Origin: Epilithonimonas zeae
GTDB taxonomy: Bacteria; Bacteroidota; Bacteroidia; Flavobacteriales; Weeksellaceae
Assembly: GCF_900141765.1 (NCBI RefSeq)
Contig: NZ_FSRK01000001.1
Span: forward strand, 2,046,001 to 2,110,000
Length of the DNA: 64,000 nucleotides
Reading direction: 5' to 3'
Each line of letters begins with the position of its first letter. The first letter of the stretch is position 1. Below, one piece after another: positions 18,339 through 28,100 of this stretch. The notes beneath the pieces are model-generated. The model was given only the letters and a program-made list of their open reading frames with translations. It made no database searches and had not been told where the DNA came from. The translations under genes were made by a program, and so were the position numbers.

Positions 18339-18371
18339 CAAAGTTACACTTATTGTAACCTATTGTACAAA
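18339..18371 (-). promoter_or_regulatory. Consensus Bacteroidota promoter with operator palindromes
   Basis: On the minus strand, TTTG (18371-18368) and TAACTTTG (18346-18339, matching TAnnTTTG) are separated by 21 bp, a good match to the -33/-7 consensus. GTTACA-CTTAT-TGTAAC (18343-18359) is a perfect 6-bp inverted repeat that overlaps the -7 box and spacer. A second repeat, TTGTA...TACAA, spans 18353-18370. Both look like repressor sites. The divergent XRE regulator starts 72 bp away at 18443 and is a candidate binder. Confidence 0.6.
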
Positions 18372-18442
18372 TATAATAAAAAATCAAATAAAAACACATA
18401 TATGTGTTGATGAAAAAGTTGAGAAAATCCAAAATTTACTAA

Positions 18443-18757
18443 ATGTATATATGGGATATAGAGGAATTGAAATTTCAAATTGGAAAGTTGTTCAGATTTT
18501 ATAGACTTTCAAAAAAACTTTCACAATTACAACTTGGAAATGAAATAAATCTTTCTGGTAATCAAATTGGCAGAATTGAAAGAGCTGAAACAAATCCAAC
18601 CATAGAAAGTCTCATTAAATTTTGTAATTTCTTTAATCTAGATATTTTATTTATATTCTCCAAACTAACTGAAAATGAAATAAATAAAATTGATATCGAA
18701 ATTGAACGCCTAGAAAAAGAATTTAAAAATCATAACAAAAGAAAAACTAATAAGTAA
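18443..18757 (+). CDS. XRE family helix-turn-helix regulator
   Basis: This 104-residue protein carries an N-terminal HTH of the Cro/cI type at about residues 12-68: 'FRFYRLSKKLSQLQLGNEIN' then 'QIGRIERAETNPTIESLIKF'. It ends in a lysine-rich coiled tail (about 75-104). It is the first gene of the defence island and diverges from the promoter of the RNA/susC leader. It may control that promoter or the downstream defence genes; nothing in the sequence decides this. Confidence 0.85.
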   Translation: MYIWDIEELKFQIGKLFRFYRLSKKLSQLQLGNEINLSGNQIGRIERAETNPTIESLIKFCNFFNLDILFIFSKLTENEINKIDIEIERLEKEFKNHNKRKTNK

Positions 18758-18807
18758 TTAAGAATTCCCTATTAAAAAATTCTAGAGCTGATATCATTTT
18801 CTCAATT

Positions 18808-19020
18808 TTATTCAGATTTTAAAAAGCTCGTAAGATTTAAAATTTTGTTTTCTTCGAAATCATAAACTATTTCAACATAAAAATCATATAGCTTATACAA
18901 AACAAATTTCACATCATTTTTCAAAGATGAATCAATAAATTCACCTTCTCTAAAAACCAAATCATACTGGTCTTCTTTATTAAGTTGCGTGTAATTGTAA
19001 AATGATAATTCTTTTTTCAA
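18808..19020 (-). CDS. Small hypothetical protein
   Basis: This 70-residue protein, rich in acidic and aromatic residues, has alternating predicted strands: 'DVKFVLYKLYDFYVEIVYDF' at about residues 35-54. No signal peptide or membrane segment. It is convergent with the XRE gene (50 bp apart) and divergent from the gene at 19341. The short antiparallel-strand pattern resembles small proteins seen near defence or toxin genes, but I recognise no family. Codon use and composition look like a real gene. Confidence 0.5.
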   Translation of the reverse strand: MKKELSFYNYTQLNKEDQYDLVFREGEFIDSSLKNDVKFVLYKLYDFYVEIVYDFEENKILNLTSFLKSE

Positions 19021-19340
19021 TTTTCTTTCGTTATTTGCCTTCTTTATCTTTTAAATATCGTTTTATCAAATATTTTTTGACAGATATATTTTTAAATTAT
19101 ATCAATACTAAAAGGCTACTAACTATAATTGTTTATAACATTACTTTGCCTTCGTTACAAAAATCTGAAACTGTGTAAATATATAAGAAAATACTTTATT
19201 TTACATTAGAAGTAGAATTGATCTTCAATCATTTTATTCACACAAAAAGATTATAAGAGCATATAATTTCGTAAATTGAAGATTGTAATAATCAAATGTT
19301 TTGATACTATATCAAAGCGAGTCTTTCCTAAAATAATGAA
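19021..19340. promoter_or_regulatory. Divergent intergenic region with a perfect palindrome
   Basis: This 320-bp AT-rich region separates two divergent genes. TTTGATA-CTA-TATCAAA (19300-19316) is a perfect 7-bp inverted repeat ending 24 bp before the ATG at 19341, positioned like an operator. I see no other gene or repeat, and no clean TAnnTTTG box. Confidence 0.4.
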
Positions 19341-19753
19341 ATGATAAAAACTATATTTATTCCAGCACATTTCAAACCAATAATACAAAATGTAGCTGAT
19401 AATGTACCTACCGGAGAAACTAAAAAGAACTGGTTAGGACAAGAAAAACAAATTACTAGAAGGATAGTATCCCCAAAAATTGTTGGATGGTCAGATTCAG
19501 AAGTTGACGGAAAAAGATTATCTAAAGATATTACAGATGAACTTGAGAAATTATCTTCTCAAAATGTTAGAGTAATTTCAATTGTTCCTGTCTCTTCTGG
19601 TCGCTATAACTATCAATATAGCTCTGAAGGAATATCAAGTTCACGAAGAGTTTTTTCTGAGACAGAAAAGTAAGTGGTGGTGGTGGAAGCTATGGATTTG
19701 GCTATGGATATAGCTACACAGAAGGTGTTTTAATTTGTATTGAACTTTTATGA
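19341..19753 (+). pseudogene. Hypothetical gene with a -1 frameshift near its 3' end
   Basis: The first frame codes 110 residues ending '...RVFSETEK' with TAA at 19671. Shifting back by one base at the GAAAAG just before the stop continues the protein for about 27 more residues: a 'SGGGGSYGFGYGYSYTEG' tail, ending at TGA 19751-19753. The glycine/tyrosine tail looks like genuine protein, so one A was probably lost from an A-run (5 to 4). Programmed -1 frameshifting is possible, but the site is not a canonical slippery heptamer. No family is recognised; the N-terminal 'IFIPAHFKPI' and 'KKNWLGQEKQ' are distinctive. Confidence 0.5.
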
Positions 19754-19966
19754 ATACACATAGTTTACTTTTATTGAATTTGAGAGCACGACAATTACTA
19801 GTTAATTCCAAATTATTTCTTACATGATTTTACTATTTTATGGTATGTTTGATGTAATTGCACGAAGAATATTTGCTATTTTTTTGCTACTATCGTACTA
19901 AATCTTGTAACATTATACTGCTTTATATTTTTGATTTTTGTAAATTTAAAAAAATTAAGATGGAAA

Positions 19967-20731
19967 ATGGATAATATAATTTCCCCATATTACAGAATCA
20001 TTAGACCTCGTTTTGCCAATCCAGATGGCTTAAGCTTTAATTATCACACAGAGCATTATTTTGATAATCGTTATTGTGCTGAAAAACATTCTTTATTACA
20101 TTCTTTCTATATTATAATAAATGACTTCAAAAAACTTTTTGACTATATAGAATTCCATGACGCTAATAAGGATATATTTTCACATAGAATTTATGAATTA
20201 TATTTGAGGACATGCACTGAATTTGAAAATAATTGCAAAGGTATTTTGAAAGCTAATAATTACAATACCACAAGGAGTCTAACAATTCAAGACTATTTTA
20301 AATTAAATAAAGCAATGAAGCTAGATGAGTACCAAGTAAAAATTAGCATATGGTCACCTCAACCTTTAATCACTGAGCCGTTTAAAGATTGGCAAAACGC
20401 CAACGAATTTACACCGCTAGGCTGGTATCGAGATTACAATCAAGTTAAACATAATAGGAGTGAATATTTTCATTTGGCATCCCTAAAAAATTTAACAAAA
20501 TCAATAACTGGATTATTTTCACTACTGGCTGCACAGTTTCATAGTAATGCATTTCATCAATTTCAAAGAAATATGTTTGGTTCAAATGATGATGATGGTT
20601 TTTTCATAGTACAGGAAAGCCTTTTTGGAATAAAATTTCCCCATTCATGGGTTCAATCGGACTTTTACGATTTTGAATGGGAGGAGTTAAAAAATATAGA
20701 TGAACCTTTTAGAAGATACAATTTTAATTGA
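19967..20731 (+). CDS. HEPN-like protein upstream of the SIR2 genes
   Basis: From ATG 19967 this is a 254-residue, mostly alpha-helical protein. The C-terminal half contains 'WYRDYNQVKHNRSEYF' at about residues 167-182, followed by an amphipathic helix. This N-x-V-K-H-x-R pattern is typical of HEPN-like helical proteins found near phage-defence genes; in HEPN ribonucleases an R-x4-6-H motif is catalytic, and here the arrangement is K-H-x-R, so RNase activity is not assured. An upstream in-frame start at 19931 gives a less natural N-terminus. It lies 60 bp before the first SIR2 gene and probably shares its transcript. The function is inferred from context. Confidence 0.55.
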   Translation: MDNIISPYYRIIRPRFANPDGLSFNYHTEHYFDNRYCAEKHSLLHSFYIIINDFKKLFDYIEFHDANKDIFSHRIYELYLRTCTEFENNCKGILKANNYNTTRSLTIQDYFKLNKAMKLDEYQVKISIWSPQPLITEPFKDWQNANEFTPLGWYRDYNQVKHNRSEYFHLASLKNLTKSITGLFSLLAAQFHSNAFHQFQRNMFGSNDDDGFFIVQESLFGIKFPHSWVQSDFYDFEWEELKNIDEPFRRYNFN

Positions 20732-20791
20732 GTAAACTAATACTATATTATTATTCAAGTAAAATCAAACAAAACTAACTAACTTATAATC

Positions 20792-21940
20792 ATGAAAAAA
20801 ACAGTTTACTTTTTGGGAGCTGGGTTTTCCGCCGATGCTGGTGGACCTATTCAAAATCAAATTATTCAATTCATCTTAGATGAGGATTTTACAATCAAAT
20901 TTATAGATAGAGAAGACATTCTTCAAGCTAAGGAAGAATTTATTTTATTTATAAAAGATACTTTACAGATTGACAAAAAGCTGTGGGATTCTATAGCTTT
21001 GGAAGACATTTTCACTCCTATTGATCGTTCGTTATCTAATGGAAAATCTTTTAAGAATTTTGATGTAAAAGAGTTATCAAATAAAAGAGAAAAATTTCAC
21101 TTACTGATGGGAGCCGCTATAAAATATGGTGTTGATTATCGGAAAAAAAATAGCGAGTATATAGATAATTTCGCTGTTTACATCAATAAAATCGCAAAAG
21201 AAAGATTAATTGATCAAAAAGATCAGATTGCAATAATTACTACAAACTGGGATATTATATTAGATAACTCTTTGAATGAATTGGTAAAAGAATATTCACA
21301 ACAAGAAGAGCAAAAGAAAAGTAAAAAATTAGCTGTAGTAGACTATTGTTGCTATATCAGTTCTTTAGATAAACATGATGATTTAATTAAGCCCGGCTTA
21401 TTAGCTTTAGGACGAGATGGCTACAATATAAAATATCTGAAACTCCATGGATCCATGAACTGGTTGCACTGTCCAAGTTGTCAACGCATGTATGTGAAAT
21501 TTGGAGAAAAGACTATGTTAAGTCCTCCTCCACCTTGCAATCATTGTTTTACAAATATGAAAATTCCGAAAACCGATAATGCAATTAAACTTAAAAGTAA
21601 TCTACTACTCCCAACTTTTCTAAAAGATTTAAGTAATATTCAAATTCAATTGGTTTGGCAGAATGCGGGAATTGAACTTTCTGAAGCGTCAAAAGTTGTA
21701 TTTATTGGATATTCCCTGCCTCAAGCAGATTTTGAAATTAGACAACTATTATCTCGATGTATCCCAAATCATGCGGAAGTTGAAGTCCTCTGCTATCCCA
21801 AAGATAGTAATGGTAATGAAAAATCTGAATTTGATAAAGCAAAAGATATAAAATGGTACAAAACCTTTTTTGGTAAAAGGATAAAATCAGATGATAATAT
21901 AATTTTTAAAACTGTTCCAGACTATGTTTCATCATTGTAG
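20792..21940 (+). CDS. SIR2-domain protein with zinc-binding cysteines
   Basis: This 382-residue protein has a Rossmann-fold NAD-binding start 'FLGAGFSADAGG' (about residues 7-18), the conserved 'TTNWD' (about 150-154), the catalytic-histidine motif 'LHGSMNW' with H219, a zinc site made of C227-x2-C230 and C249-x2-C252, and a closing 'GYSLPQADFEI' motif. In defence systems SIR2 domains usually destroy NAD+ on infection and stop growth. Unlike many defence SIR2 proteins, this one keeps the four structural cysteines of deacetylase-type sirtuins. It lies 60 bp after the HEPN-like gene and 71 bp before a second SIR2 gene. Confidence 0.88.
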   Translation: MKKTVYFLGAGFSADAGGPIQNQIIQFILDEDFTIKFIDREDILQAKEEFILFIKDTLQIDKKLWDSIALEDIFTPIDRSLSNGKSFKNFDVKELSNKREKFHLLMGAAIKYGVDYRKKNSEYIDNFAVYINKIAKERLIDQKDQIAIITTNWDIILDNSLNELVKEYSQQEEQKKSKKLAVVDYCCYISSLDKHDDLIKPGLLALGRDGYNIKYLKLHGSMNWLHCPSCQRMYVKFGEKTMLSPPPPCNHCFTNMKIPKTDNAIKLKSNLLLPTFLKDLSNIQIQLVWQNAGIELSEASKVVFIGYSLPQADFEIRQLLSRCIPNHAEVEVLCYPKDSNGNEKSEFDKAKDIKWYKTFFGKRIKSDDNIIFKTVPDYVSSL

Positions 21941-22011
21941 AATTATAGTTACTAATTTCTTACCCTATTTCTTAGCAAATACTAATTAACAACATTTTAT
22001 AAATTTTGCAA

Positions 22012-23298
22012 ATGAAGAATTACCTCTATTTAAATGGTCAAAAATCAGTAGCTATCGAGTTAAATGGTGATGATGTTAGTGCCGTCTTCATTGACGGAGT
22101 GCAACAAGACTTTGACAAAGACGAAAAACTTAATAAATTAGATTACGCCAATACCGCAAAGCGAAAAAAGTATGCAGAATTTCTTAATAATCAGTTTGAA
22201 AATTTTGTTATCTTATCTGGTGCAGGATCTTCAGTGGACATAGGGCAAAACATAATAGATGAAGAATTGGAGATTGAGGTAGAAAGAAAGGGTAAGATAA
22301 TGTCTCAATTATGGGATAGTGTTGAAGCTAAACTTACTACTCCTGTATTACAAAGATTTTGTGATTTAGTAACTTATACAGAGTTTAAACTTGATAAAGA
22401 AGTTAGAGAATATGATAAAAACCTTGAAAAATTACTTTCTCTTGCTAACATTGCTAAAAATTTTGTAATCGATACAACAGAGGAGACTGATGAAATAAAA
22501 AAGATTAATATAGAGGAAACGATCAAAACCATTGAACAGCTTATTAAATTAAACTGCACATTAAAACTTCCTGAGGATGCTCCGCACTTGGTATTTGTCG
22601 AAAAAATAACTAAACGAAAGGTAACATTACCAAGAGTAAAGATATTTACACTGAACTATGATACGTTATTTGAGCAAGCAGGCAGAAAGAAGAATTTCAC
22701 AATTATAGACGGATTTTCGTTTTCGCATCCTCGTACTTTCAGCGGAAGAAATTTTGACTTAGATATTGTTTCAAGAAATTCAAGCAGAGTTAAAGAAGAA
22801 GATAACTTTGTTCAGAAAGTTTTTCATCTTTACAAACCACATGGTTCTGTAGATTGGACAAAAGAAAACAGTGAAATAATACAAAGAGAAAATATTGAAA
22901 ATCCTTTAATGATATTTCCAAAAGATAGCAAATACGAGAGTTCATATGAACAACCTTACTTTGAGATGATGTCTCGATTCCAGCAAAATTTAAGAAATGA
23001 GAATGTCTTACTAGTTTGCATTGGTTTTAGCTTCAATGACAAACATTTAGTGACTGCTATCATAGAAGCATTAGAACAAAATCCTAGCTTCCAATTAGTG
23101 GTTGTCAATAAAAGTATTGATGAAACGTCTCAGACATTTAAACCTTTTTTCGAAGCCGCACAAAAGCACAATAACATTGCCCTGATTTCAGAATTATTCA
23201 AAGATTTCGCAGATAATTATCCAGATCTTAAATCATACAATCAGGAAGATGTAAAAAAGGTTATTCTCAACATAAATTCAGATCCAGATGAGCAATAA
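22012..23298 (+). CDS. SIR2-like NADase, partner of HerA
   Basis: From ATG 22012 (an in-frame TTG lies at 22006) this is 428 residues. The SIR2 features are 'ILSGAGSSVDIG' (G70-A-G-S73), the 'LNYDTLFEQAG' motif with N215 and D217, the 'KPHGSVDW' motif with H277, and 'CIGFSFNDKHL' near the C-terminus. The zinc cysteines of the preceding gene are absent. The first 50 residues form a separate strand-rich N-terminal piece. The stop overlaps the HerA start by 11 bp, so the two are coupled. SIR2-HerA pairs are a known anti-phage NADase system in which HerA assembles with SIR2; this gene fits that pair best. Confidence 0.9.
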   Translation: MKNYLYLNGQKSVAIELNGDDVSAVFIDGVQQDFDKDEKLNKLDYANTAKRKKYAEFLNNQFENFVILSGAGSSVDIGQNIIDEELEIEVERKGKIMSQLWDSVEAKLTTPVLQRFCDLVTYTEFKLDKEVREYDKNLEKLLSLANIAKNFVIDTTEETDEIKKINIEETIKTIEQLIKLNCTLKLPEDAPHLVFVEKITKRKVTLPRVKIFTLNYDTLFEQAGRKKNFTIIDGFSFSHPRTFSGRNFDLDIVSRNSSRVKEEDNFVQKVFHLYKPHGSVDWTKENSEIIQRENIENPLMIFPKDSKYESSYEQPYFEMMSRFQQNLRNENVLLVCIGFSFNDKHLVTAIIEALEQNPSFQLVVVNKSIDETSQTFKPFFEAAQKHNNIALISELFKDFADNYPDLKSYNQEDVKKVILNINSDPDEQ

Positions 23299-25051
23299 TC
23301 CCTTTAATCATAGTCATTTCATAGGCTATATAAACCAAGTATTACCACAATATGTGAAAGTCCATTTTCCGTCATCAGTTTTAATGAAATCATTCACTTT
23401 TTATGGTGAAGAATTAAAGGGCGGATTAGTAGGAAATTATGTAGTCATTGAAGGTGAAAAATATGGATTTTTAGGTAAAATACTTGAACTAAGTTTACCT
23501 GAAAAGGAGCGGTTGGAATTAAGCGAAAAATCTTTTAGTACTAAAGACTTCCATCCAACTGGTAAAATAGAAATATTGTTATCATTCGAATTGTTCAATC
23601 CTACTAAAATTGATAAAGGTTTGAATTCACTCCCAATGATTGGATCTAAGGTATTTATATGTTCATCCGAATTTATTAAAGGTTATTTTAAAAATTTTGG
23701 AGTTAAAGACGGCTATATTGGAACTCCTCCAACCATTAACGTAGGACATTTAACTTACGATAAATCTACCGTTGTCGAATTATCACAACAAGCTTTATTT
23801 GGAAGGCACTGTGCTATCGTCGGAACGACTGGCGGTGGTAAAAGCTACACTGTTAGTCGACTATTGCAAGGAATAATAGAGAATAAAAATAAGGCTATAA
23901 TTATCGATCCAACGGGCGAATATTCTAATTTTGATAGTTTGGAAGGTAAATCCAGCACGCCATTAATACTTTCAAAAGATTCTTTCTTTCATTATTCCAA
24001 CTTGACAGTAGCAGATTTATTTGTACTCTTAAAGCCATCGGGACAAGTTCAAGCTCCTAAATTAATGGAGGCAATAAAATCTTTAAAGGTTTTAAGAATA
24101 TTGGAAAACAATATAGATAACGATTTAATTATCAAATCTGATGAAAATACATACTCCATAAAAATCAAGGATCAAGTACGTGAGAATATTTATGTTAAAG
24201 ATAAGAATATTGTAAAAGCTGGAAATTCTATAAAACCCTTCAATAGAATCTATAATACATTCATTAAAGAGATTGAAAGTATTAGTTCAAATTTTGACAT
24301 TAGAAATCTTGGGTTACAAATTACAAAGGAATGCATCTACGATATTGACAGAAATGACAGCAAAAAATGGGGAGGTCATAATGAAGGTCATTTAAATAAC
24401 TGCGTAAGCCTAATATTACGAATAAATAATTTGATAAATAATCCAGAATTTAATAAAGTATTTGGATTTAGCAAACTCAAAAGCGACGATAATGAACTTA
24501 TAAATGGTATTAATACATTTATAGACAACGAACTAAATTTACTTAGAATAAGCTTTGAGGATGTTAGCTTCGATTTTCAAGCTAGAGAAATACTAGCAAA
24601 TGCAGTGGGGAAATTTTTACTAGGTTTAGCACGAAATCAAAAATTTAAAAAGAAGCCATTAGTTTTATTCATAGATGAAGCACATCAATATCTAAACAAA
24701 AAAGTAAAAGATGAATATTTTGAATCTACAGATTTAAGTGCATTCGATAGCATAGCTAAAGAATGTCGAAAATATGGACTATTTCTTTGTTTAGCTACTC
24801 AGATGCCTCGAGACATTCCTAATGGCACATTAAGTCAAATTGGTACGTTCATAACACATAGGTTAATAAATTATCAAGATAAAGAAGCTATTGCTAATGC
24901 TTGTTCTTCAGCAAATAAAGATACCTTGGCTTTCTTGCCGGTATTAGGTTCTGGCGAGGCTTTACTCATGGGGGTAGATTTTCCAATGGCTGTAATGTTA
25001 AAAATTGAAAGCCCTCAAATCAAACCAAATTCTGAAACCCCTCTATTTTAA
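23288..25051 (+). CDS. HerA-type ATPase, partner of the SIR2 protein
   Basis: This 587-residue protein has an N-terminal HAS-barrel-like domain (about 1-150) and a DUF87/HerA ATPase core. Walker A 'GTTGGGKSYT' lies at about residues 178-187 and Walker B 'LVLFIDEAHQYL' at about 455-466. The sensor 'LATQMPRDIPNGTLSQIGT' follows, and a late 'HRLINYQDKEAI' is typical of HerA/FtsK-like hexameric motors. In SIR2-HerA systems the ATPase forms a complex with SIR2 that degrades NAD+ and may act on DNA. The 11-bp overlap with the upstream SIR2 gene supports this pairing. It is convergent with the STAND gene. Confidence 0.92.
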   Translation: MSNNPFNHSHFIGYINQVLPQYVKVHFPSSVLMKSFTFYGEELKGGLVGNYVVIEGEKYGFLGKILELSLPEKERLELSEKSFSTKDFHPTGKIEILLSFELFNPTKIDKGLNSLPMIGSKVFICSSEFIKGYFKNFGVKDGYIGTPPTINVGHLTYDKSTVVELSQQALFGRHCAIVGTTGGGKSYTVSRLLQGIIENKNKAIIIDPTGEYSNFDSLEGKSSTPLILSKDSFFHYSNLTVADLFVLLKPSGQVQAPKLMEAIKSLKVLRILENNIDNDLIIKSDENTYSIKIKDQVRENIYVKDKNIVKAGNSIKPFNRIYNTFIKEIESISSNFDIRNLGLQITKECIYDIDRNDSKKWGGHNEGHLNNCVSLILRINNLINNPEFNKVFGFSKLKSDDNELINGINTFIDNELNLLRISFEDVSFDFQAREILANAVGKFLLGLARNQKFKKKPLVLFIDEAHQYLNKKVKDEYFESTDLSAFDSIAKECRKYGLFLCLATQMPRDIPNGTLSQIGTFITHRLINYQDKEAIANACSSANKDTLAFLPVLGSGEALLMGVDFPMAVMLKIESPQIKPNSETPLF

Positions 25052-25125
25052 ATTTGCTGGATAAGTTTTTTTTTTGAAATTTAAAATAAATGTCACGTAT
25101 TCATGTGTTAAGATAACTATTAATT

Positions 25126-28100
25126 TTAATCTCTAAGATTCATATGTAACAATTTTTCATTTTCAATTAATTCACCATCTTCAAATATTGATCTAACTAA
25201 TTTTTTTTGAAAAAACAGCTTCTTTTCAATATTTTTTATTTCTTCTATAGCTTTATCAGATGCAATGACAAACCATCCCTCTCCCACTTCACCATCTTTT
25301 CTAGGAGTCATATTCATATTACCACTTGCCCAAAAAATAGATTCTACCATTAATTCTCCTGCTTTGTTTTTCCATGCAAATAATTTTTTGGGTTCCGGAA
25401 TCCAACTTAGATGTCTTGCTAAAACAGGATTTATTGCTATCCACTTTGATTTAACATCAAACTGACCAAATCTATGATCCCTATGAACAATTATAAAATG
25501 ACCACCTCCATTTAGTTTGTGATAATTATCGCTGGATTCATGAAAAACTGAACCAAAGATATATGGTTCCGAATTGTCTATTTTATTAATAATGGCAATT
25601 TGAGATGAAAATTCTTCAGTTGGACTTCCCCAATCTAGATTCTTAATAATATTATATTCACCTATAATTTTAAAACCATTATCATAATTAATAAAATTAT
25701 TTTCCTGCAATCTTACATTATCATCAATTTTATCAACCCAATCTTTTCTTACAAATTCATCTTTTTCAATTTTTGGAATGAAAGCTGGCTTTTTAATGAC
25801 GGAAAAAAAAGATACGTTTCTATCTTTGTCTTTTAGTATTTCACTAAGTTCTTCAGAGAAGCAGAAATTAGCATCTATTAAGTCGGATGCTAATTGATTA
25901 ATTGCTCTTAATGCTGCGATAACTCGAGGTCTATGAAATGAATATTTTAAATTAATGTCTTCGAGATGACTTCTTATTTCTTTTTCAAAATCAACACTCC
26001 ATTCATTTTCATTGCCTAACTCTTTCATTAAAGATTGTGTTCTTATTAAAAGATTAGACCTATCTACTCCCGATATTTTTGATATGTAGTTAATAATATA
26101 ACCAAATGGTCTTATTAAATCATTAGGATTTTCAACATCTAAAGTTGGGAAATAGGGATCATAATCTCTACCCGATTTTAGTGATTTTATGTCTGGAATC
26201 TTTAATGAATAAATAGCAGGTAGAATTGTAAACTGAATCTGCGGAATATCTCTTCCTAAAAAATTAAGAATTTCGATAGAATCTCTCCTAATCTCAAAAT
26301 CTTTAGAAACAGCATATTCTTCAATTAGTGGAACAAAATTAATTGTCTGTTCTGGGTTAAGATGAAATAAGGAAGCTATGATTTCAATAATAGAGTAATC
26401 ATTAAGTTTTCGTTTTGTAAGATAATCGCTTGCGTATTTATTATTAGCTTCAATAGACTTTGCAAATAATATAATTGCTTTTTCTCTTATTATATTTACT
26501 GGCGATTTTAAAAGTTCAACCAAATAATCAACATAGACCTTTTCAAGTGGAATATCCAATGAGTTTAATAAAGGTAAGTCCGCTAAAGGTTTACTATTAG
26601 ACATTAGCCTTTGGAGATATTTAAAAACTTCATTCCAGATTTCTACTTCTGGGTAACTTTCTGTTAATAACCCTATTATATTTCTTAAATCATAGAAATA
26701 TGAACTCGGATAACCTGTTTCTATTACATTGTATGAGAAAACTTCAAAAGCTTTTTTTGTTGCTGCTGAGGAATCAATTTTTTTTAAAGCAGTAAAAGCT
26801 TCTATCCTAGAGCCTCCATCATAATGTTTTACCCATCCCGATTCGCTCGACAATTCAATACTTTTCTCGGCCAAATCTCTTGCTAAATCGGAATCTCCTT
26901 TATTCAAAGCTATTTCACTCATTTTCGAATAAAATATTGATTCTCTTTTTGTAATTTTTGCAAAGCCATTAATATCTTTGATATTATCGAGAGAAATTAT
27001 TGGTTCTAATTTATCTATAACTTTTGACCAGTTAAAATATGAGTTCCCCTTATCTTCATTTTGCAGCATTTCTTTAAAATCATCATAACTTTTTATTTGT
27101 TCAAGAACTTGATTTTCAGATAACCTTTTGTAATCAGGTTTTAAGACCAATTCATTCGAGGAAGAATCAGTATTTTCTTTATCATTTGGAAGAATAAAGT
27201 CCGGAAAATGATCTATCGTATTCAAATTTTGGGTTACAAAAAAATTGTCTATCTCTTTTAAAAGATACATCCTGTCTGCCTCAAATGCATTTATATTTAT
27301 ACTGTTTAAAATATATGAAAGTTGGTTTTTGAAAATATTTTCACCACATATTTCAAATCCTTTTTTAAGGATTTCTTTAAGTAATTTTATACTCGTGGAT
27401 TCTGATAAGAGTAAATATAAATCACAATATAGGTTAACAGCATTATTATAATTTTGTTCTGCATTTATCTGTTTAGTAAAATACTTTATAAAAAGAGCCA
27501 AAGCCTCATTAAAATCTATCAGTCCATTTTTTATTTGCCAATTAGACTGTAGTACTCCATCACTTAAATTATTTTCATAAGCTACCTCCAGTAAATCTTC
27601 TGAAGCGTCCCAATATGCTCTTCCCTCTGTAGTCTCTTTTATGTGATTAAGGTGTGATAAGAACCATACGATTCTATCAGAAGCACCCACGGGATTAACT
27701 TTATTTATTTCTCGCAACCACCTTATCCAAGTAGTAAACTGATAGTCTTTACGGTAGCCAATTCCTATTGATTCTTGTATTGCCTGCTTTAACCATTTTT
27801 CACTTGCGCTATTCTCATTAATTTGAAAGTAAATATTTGCCTGATCAATACATTCTCGCACACGCCCATCAATATCGTGATTATCCAACATGAAACTTTC
27901 AATTGCCTGCAATCGTTCTACACAAATATCTTTTGAATATTTTTCTTCTATGAGAGATGAAACTATCTTTCGCTGAACTTTACTGCTCCAGTATTTTTTA
28001 TTATTATCAAATTCTAAAAAAAGCTGATGAGCTATTTTATTTATATTTTCTTTTCCGGTCAATGATACAGCGTAAATTAGGAGATTAAAATACTCCTCTT

